The notes under the pieces are model-generated. The model was given only the letters and a program-made list of their open reading frames with translations. It was not told the DNA's origin and did no database searches. A stretch of 64,000 bases of DNA from Exiguobacterium sp. s124 (GTDB lineage Bacteria > Bacillota > Bacilli > Exiguobacteriales > Exiguobacteriaceae): assembly GCF_018617485.1 (NCBI RefSeq), contig NZ_JACSKH010000001.1, positions 558,001 to 622,000 on the forward strand, read 5' to 3'. The stretch's first letter is position 1. Each line of letters starts with the position of its first letter. Below, one piece after another: positions 60,427 to 64,000 of this stretch. The position numbers and the translations under genes were made by a program.

Positions 60427-62034
60427 TTGAAGACGAAGTTGATTGACTGGCCGACTTTTATTGGCTCGTTTGTACTACTGTTAGGGGTGACGTTACCGCT
60501 CATCTTCTTCCCGGAGACGGGGAAGGCATGGGTTGGAGCGGCGAACGAATACATGACCTCTAACTTTGGGGTATTGTACTTAGCGATGGGGTTAGGTGCG
60601 TTCGGATTTTTGATCTTTATTGCCTTTAGTAAGAATGGTCACATCAAATTAGGTCGTGAAGATGAAGAACCCGAATTCAGTACGTTCTCGTGGGCGGCGA
60701 TGTTGTTTGCTGCCGGAATCGGATCCAGTATCCTTTATTGGTCGGTCATTGAATGGGTCTATTACTATGAGGGACCGCCGTTCGGGCTGACACCCGAGTC
60801 ACCTGAAGCCATCCAGTGGTCGACGGCTTACGGCATGTTCCACTGGGGACCGATTGCCTGGGCAATCTATACGTTACCGGCATTGCCAATCGCTTATTTC
60901 TTCTATGTACGCAAAAAGTCGGTATTGAAAGTAAGTGAAGCGGTACGTCCGGTGATCGGGAAATGGGCGGACGGCCCAATCGGTAAATTGATTGATATCT
61001 TATTTATTTTTGGATTATTAGGTGGTGCCGGGACGACGCTCGCTCTCGGGACACCGATGATTGCCGAAGGGGTCAACGAACTGACAGGTATTCCGGTCAC
61101 GCTCGGTATGCAGGCCGTCATCATGTTGATTTGTACCGTCATCTTCGCCGTCAGCTCATATATCGGGCTGAAAGGCGGGATCAAAGTGCTCAGTGACTTG
61201 AATATTTGGCTCGCGCTCGGGATTTTGACGTTCGTCTTCATCTTTGGCCCGACGCGTTTCATTTTGGAGACGACGTTTAATGGAGTCGGGATCGTCATGG
61301 ACAACTTCTTCCGCATGGCGACATGGATGGAGCCGTTCGGTGACTTCGGTGGCTTCGCGACGACCGGGTTCCCTGAATCATGGACCGTCTTCTACTGGGC
61401 ATGGTGGCTCGTATATGCACCGTTCGTCGGATTGTTCGTCGCTCGTATCTCTCGCGGCCGGACGATTCGGAATATGATCTTTGGGACGATGGTGTACGGG
61501 ACGCTCGGTTGTATCCTGTTCTTCGGGATTCTCGGGAACTATGGTCTCTACCTCCACTTGAGCGGCACGTTCGATGTCGTCGGTTATATGGCAGCGAACG
61601 GTCCGGCTCCGACGATTATCGCCATCATCAGTCAATTGCCGTTCGGGAAGGTCGTTGTCGGCGTATTCACACTTCTCGCCATCATCTTTTTGGCGACGAC
61701 GTTCGACTCATCGTCTTACATCTTGGCGTCAGTCACACAGAAGCATGTCGAGGACGAGCCAATCGTCTGGAACCGTCTCTTCTGGGCATTCGCACTCGCC
61801 ATCATGCCGCTCACGCTCATGTTCCTCGGTGGGCTCGATACGTTACAGACGGCAAGTATCGTCGGTGGGTTCCCATTGATCTTTATCATGTTCCTCCTGG
61901 CGTGGTCGTTCGTCCGGGTGTCGAGTCGGGACATTCGTGCCTCCGATGATTATGAATCGCCGACGATCCATATCAAGTATCGGAAGCGTAAAAAATCACC
62001 GTTCGATGCGCTGAAAGAAAAGCCGCACGACTAA
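60427..62034 (+). CDS. BCCT family betaine/choline/carnitine transporter
   Basis: 535 residues, about twelve membrane helices. The family signature SWTVFYWAWW and aromatic stretch YWSVIEWVYYYEGPP are present. It should import a quaternary-ammonium osmoprotectant with sodium or protons. Start is TTG at 60427 (GGAG at 9 nt). A short eight-codon ATG frame (60420–60446) overlaps it in another frame. The gene interrupts the usual cccB–ftsE order. Confidence 0.9.
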   Translation: MKTKLIDWPTFIGSFVLLLGVTLPLIFFPETGKAWVGAANEYMTSNFGVLYLAMGLGAFGFLIFIAFSKNGHIKLGREDEEPEFSTFSWAAMLFAAGIGSSILYWSVIEWVYYYEGPPFGLTPESPEAIQWSTAYGMFHWGPIAWAIYTLPALPIAYFFYVRKKSVLKVSEAVRPVIGKWADGPIGKLIDILFIFGLLGGAGTTLALGTPMIAEGVNELTGIPVTLGMQAVIMLICTVIFAVSSYIGLKGGIKVLSDLNIWLALGILTFVFIFGPTRFILETTFNGVGIVMDNFFRMATWMEPFGDFGGFATTGFPESWTVFYWAWWLVYAPFVGLFVARISRGRTIRNMIFGTMVYGTLGCILFFGILGNYGLYLHLSGTFDVVGYMAANGPAPTIIAIISQLPFGKVVVGVFTLLAIIFLATTFDSSSYILASVTQKHVEDEPIVWNRLFWAFALAIMPLTLMFLGGLDTLQTASIVGGFPLIFIMFLLAWSFVRVSSRDIRASDDYESPTIHIKYRKRKKSPFDALKEKPHD

Positions 62035-62052
62035 AAAAATGACAGTTTTGTG

Positions 62053-62082
62053 AAGGGTGTTCCTACGGGAGCGCCCTTTTTG
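62053..62082 (+). terminator. Terminator of the BCCT gene
   Basis: AAGGGTGTTCC pairs with GGGAGCGCCCTT through G·T pairs; TTTT follows. Confidence 0.65.
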
Positions 62083-62387
62083 TAGTGTGGTTTCAGCATT
62101 CCTATAAATAAAGTGAAAGCCAGGTTCATCACGACATTTTCACATCGAACTCAATCGAACTGAAACAATCCTGTAATGGTGTTTTAAAAGGTGGATTGAT
62201 ATAATTGTAGTCGCTTCACCTATGCCCTAGATGAATTTTTGACCAGGCGAACATGAAAAACGATACCTTGACAGAGGGAGTTGTTTCCTGTAAAAAAGAC
62301 TCTAGGCGAAATATACAGTAACTAAAACAAATGAATGAATTCGTCATAGATGCATGAAAATATTTTAAAAAGGGTAGGGAATAAGTT
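62083..62387 (+). promoter_or_regulatory. ftsE upstream region with candidate promoters
   Basis: An extended -10 TGATATAAT (62197–62205) lies about 180 nt before ftsE, and a TTGACA (starting near 62268) with a weak TAAAAA 17 nt later lies closer. No gene is seen in this ~300-bp gap. Confidence 0.4.
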
Positions 62388-63074
62388 ATGATCTCGATGC
62401 AAAAAGTCAGTAAAGTATATCCAAACGGCGTCGTTGCCATGGATGACCTCGATCTAGAGATTCGCGATGGCGAGTTCCTTTATGTAGTCGGACCATCCGG
62501 TGCCGGAAAGTCGACATTCATGAAGATGATTTATCGTGAGGAGAAACCGACAGCTGGTCAATTATTGATTGATGGGCTCGATGTTGGGAAATTAAAAGAC
62601 CGGCATGTGCCGAAGTTACGTCGCCAACTCGGCGTCATCTTCCAGGATTTTAAATTACTTCCGTCGCTCACAGTGTATGAGAATGTTGCGTTCGCATTAG
62701 AAGTCGTGGGAGCAGACACGTCGTCGATTCGTAAACAAGTCATGGATGTGTTAAATCTTGTCGGATTGAAAAACAAGGCTCGCAACTATCCAGATGAACT
62801 TTCAGGTGGGGAACAGCAACGTGTCTCGATCGCTCGAGCAATCGTGAACAAGCCGAAGCTGATCATTGCCGATGAGCCGACAGGGAACTTAGACCCTGAG
62901 ACTGCATGGGGCATTATGGAAGTGTTTGAAGAGATTCACCGCCGCGGAGCGACAATTGTCATGGCCACACACAACCGTGACATCGTCGATAAGATTCGTC
63001 ACCGCGTCATCGCGATTGAGAACGGGAAAGTAGTTCGCGATGAAGAGAAAGGAGCATATGGCTATGATGTTTAA
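62388..63074 (+). CDS. ftsE: Cell-division ABC ATPase FtsE
   Basis: 228 residues. Walker [11 protein letters not shown]-loop [18 protein letters not shown], signature LSGGEQQRV, Walker [13 protein letters not shown]. With FtsX it controls peptidoglycan hydrolases (CwlO in Bacillus). The stop overlaps the ftsX start by 11 nt. Confidence 0.96.
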   Translation: MISMQKVSKVYPNGVVAMDDLDLEIRDGEFLYVVGPSGAGKSTFMKMIYREEKPTAGQLLIDGLDVGKLKDRHVPKLRRQLGVIFQDFKLLPSLTVYENVAFALEVVGADTSSIRKQVMDVLNLVGLKNKARNYPDELSGGEQQRVSIARAIVNKPKLIIADEPTGNLDPETAWGIMEVFEEIHRRGATIVMATHNRDIVDKIRHRVIAIENGKVVRDEEKGAYGYDV

Positions 63075-63966
63075 GACTGGATTGCGCCATTTGCGTGAAG
63101 GGTTCAAAGGAACACTTCGTAATGGATGGATGTCATTTGCGGCAATCAGTGCCGTGACGATTACGTTGTTGCTTGTCGGTGTATTTGCACTCGTCATGTT
63201 CAACATCAACGAAATTTCAGATAATGTCGAGAACGACGTTGAGATTCAAGTGTTCATCACCCGTACGGCTGATGAAAATTCTGTTGAACAACTCGGACAG
63301 AATATAGAAGAGGTTCCGGGTGTATCAACGGTCACATTTAGCTCGAAAGAAGATGAGTTGCAAAAGTTCCAAGACCAACTCGGTGACGATGCGGCTGCGT
63401 ACGGTACGGTTGAAAAAGACAACCCGCTCCACGCCCGTTATATCGTCAAAGCACAAGACCCGACAGAACTAGAGGAAGTGGCCAAATCGGTCGGTTCACT
63501 CGATAATGTTGACGATGTGAAATACGGAAAAGACTACATCGACAAAATGTTCGCCTTCTTCAACGGGATTCGCATCGGTGGACTCGCGTTGATCGTCGGT
63601 TTGACGTTAATGGCGATGTTCCTGATTTCCAATACAATTAAAATGACGATTTTCTCACGTCGCCGTGAGATTGAAATCATGCGACTCGTTGGTGCGAAGA
63701 ACAGCTTTATCCGTTGGCCATTCTTCATCGAAGGATTGCTTCTCGGTATGCTTGGGGCTCTCGTCCCGATTCTCGTCATTTATTTCGGATATGACGTCGC
63801 ATATAGTGCTTTACAACCATCGCTTGATCAATTGAATAGTGATATATTTAAGTTGATTGATCCGTCGACGCTCACGGTACAAGTATCACTCGTCTTACTT
63901 GCGCTCGGTGCGTTCATCGGAATCTGGGGATCGACGACATCGCTCGGTCGCTTCTTGAAAATCTAA
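63064..63966 (+). CDS. ftsX: Cell-division permease-like protein FtsX
   Basis: 300 residues. N-terminal TM helix (FAAISAVTITLLLVGVFAL), ~110-residue extracytoplasmic loop (VEIQVFITRTADENSVEQLG), then three TM helices (KMTIFSRRREIEIMRLVGAK between them). ATG at 63064 is best spaced from AAAGGAG (9 nt). Couples FtsE ATP use to wall hydrolase activation. Confidence 0.95.
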   Translation: MMFKTGLRHLREGFKGTLRNGWMSFAAISAVTITLLLVGVFALVMFNINEISDNVENDVEIQVFITRTADENSVEQLGQNIEEVPGVSTVTFSSKEDELQKFQDQLGDDAAAYGTVEKDNPLHARYIVKAQDPTELEEVAKSVGSLDNVDDVKYGKDYIDKMFAFFNGIRIGGLALIVGLTLMAMFLISNTIKMTIFSRRREIEIMRLVGAKNSFIRWPFFIEGLLLGMLGALVPILVIYFGYDVAYSALQPSLDQLNSDIFKLIDPSTLTVQVSLVLLALGAFIGIWGSTTSLGRFLKI

Positions 63967-63989
63967 CTTAAATAAGGAGGAGTTGGCGG

Positions 63990-64000
63990 ATGAAACGTTC
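63990..64000 (+). CDS. Start of a downstream gene (3' end outside the window)
   Basis: AAGGAGGAG is followed at a normal distance by ATG AAA CGT. Only three codons are visible. After ftsX, relatives carry a wall hydrolase or CtpB-type protease, but identity cannot be read here. Confidence 0.5.

Noticed and set aside
1-64000. CRISPR arrays, tRNA or rRNA genes, insertion sequences, prophage
   Set aside because: No regularly spaced repeats, cloverleaf or rRNA-like sequence, transposase or phage gene was seen on either strand by reading; a tRNA or Rfam scan was not possible.

Overview
The window is a chromosomal stretch of a motile, Gram-positive, low-to-mid-GC member of the Bacillales. Gene content and order match the Bacillus subtilis blocks tagO–LCP–yvyE–degSU–degV, comFA–comFC–yvyF–flgM–flgN–flgKL–yviE–fliW–csrA, and hpf–secA–prfB–yvjA–cccB–ftsEX. 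Moderate GC, many GTG/TTG starts, stand-alone EIIA-Glc and several flagellins suggest an Exiguobacterium-like organism, but genus is inference. I found no rRNA, tRNA, CRISPR array, transposase or phage gene.

Layout. 1–11.5 kb: DUF389 membrane protein (cut at the left edge), M3 oligoendopeptidase, EIIA-Glc, an XRE regulator, an ABC-2 exporter, a quinone/thiol-stress pair (mhqO–mhqD) behind a perfect MhqR-type operator, an acyltransferase, an Asp23/Gls24 protein, and pgmB behind a three-site control region. 11.6–18 kb: a Rok-like DNA-binding protein, tagO, an LCP ligase, yvyE, degS–degU and degV. 18–22 kb: treR, then treP–treA with two TreR-type operators and a cre. 22.2–29 kb: late competence genes leading into the flagellar hook-filament and regulator genes. 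29–37.4 kb: diguanylate cyclase, two divergent YitT proteins, small metabolic or unknown genes and a chemoreceptor. 37.5–46 kb: an SH3-repeat glucosaminidase, two tandem flagellins, flaG–fliD–fliS–fliT. 46–54 kb: unknown genes, then on the minus strand comK and a second flagellar cluster (ylqG-like, ylqH-like, a second fliS, a third flagellin, yaaR, DUF2225). 54–64 kb: cold-shock protein, hpf, secA, prfB, yvjA, cccB, a BCCT transporter, ftsE, ftsX and the first codons of the next gene.

The standout is the first tandem flagellin. Immediately after its stop codon lies the conserved core of a group I self-splicing intron (P, Q, R and S elements, pairable P2, P3, P4, P7 and P9), followed by a second, in-frame flagellin C-terminus. 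If the 5' splice site lies at 41469/41470, spliced and unspliced mRNAs both encode a 275-residue flagellin, differing only at two residues near the C-terminus. The intron would then begin with a synonymous copy of the host gene's last 14 codons plus stop.

How the parts fit: FliW and CsrA are encoded upstream, and the two tandem flagellin mRNAs share a nearly identical structured leader with six GGA motifs, the usual CsrA target. sigma-D-type promoters precede both tandem flagellins and flaG, and FlgM (the sigma-D antagonist) is encoded here. DegSU and a diguanylate cyclase are likely additional inputs to the motility decision. Carbon control appears as cre-like sites at treP, pgmB, crr and hpf.
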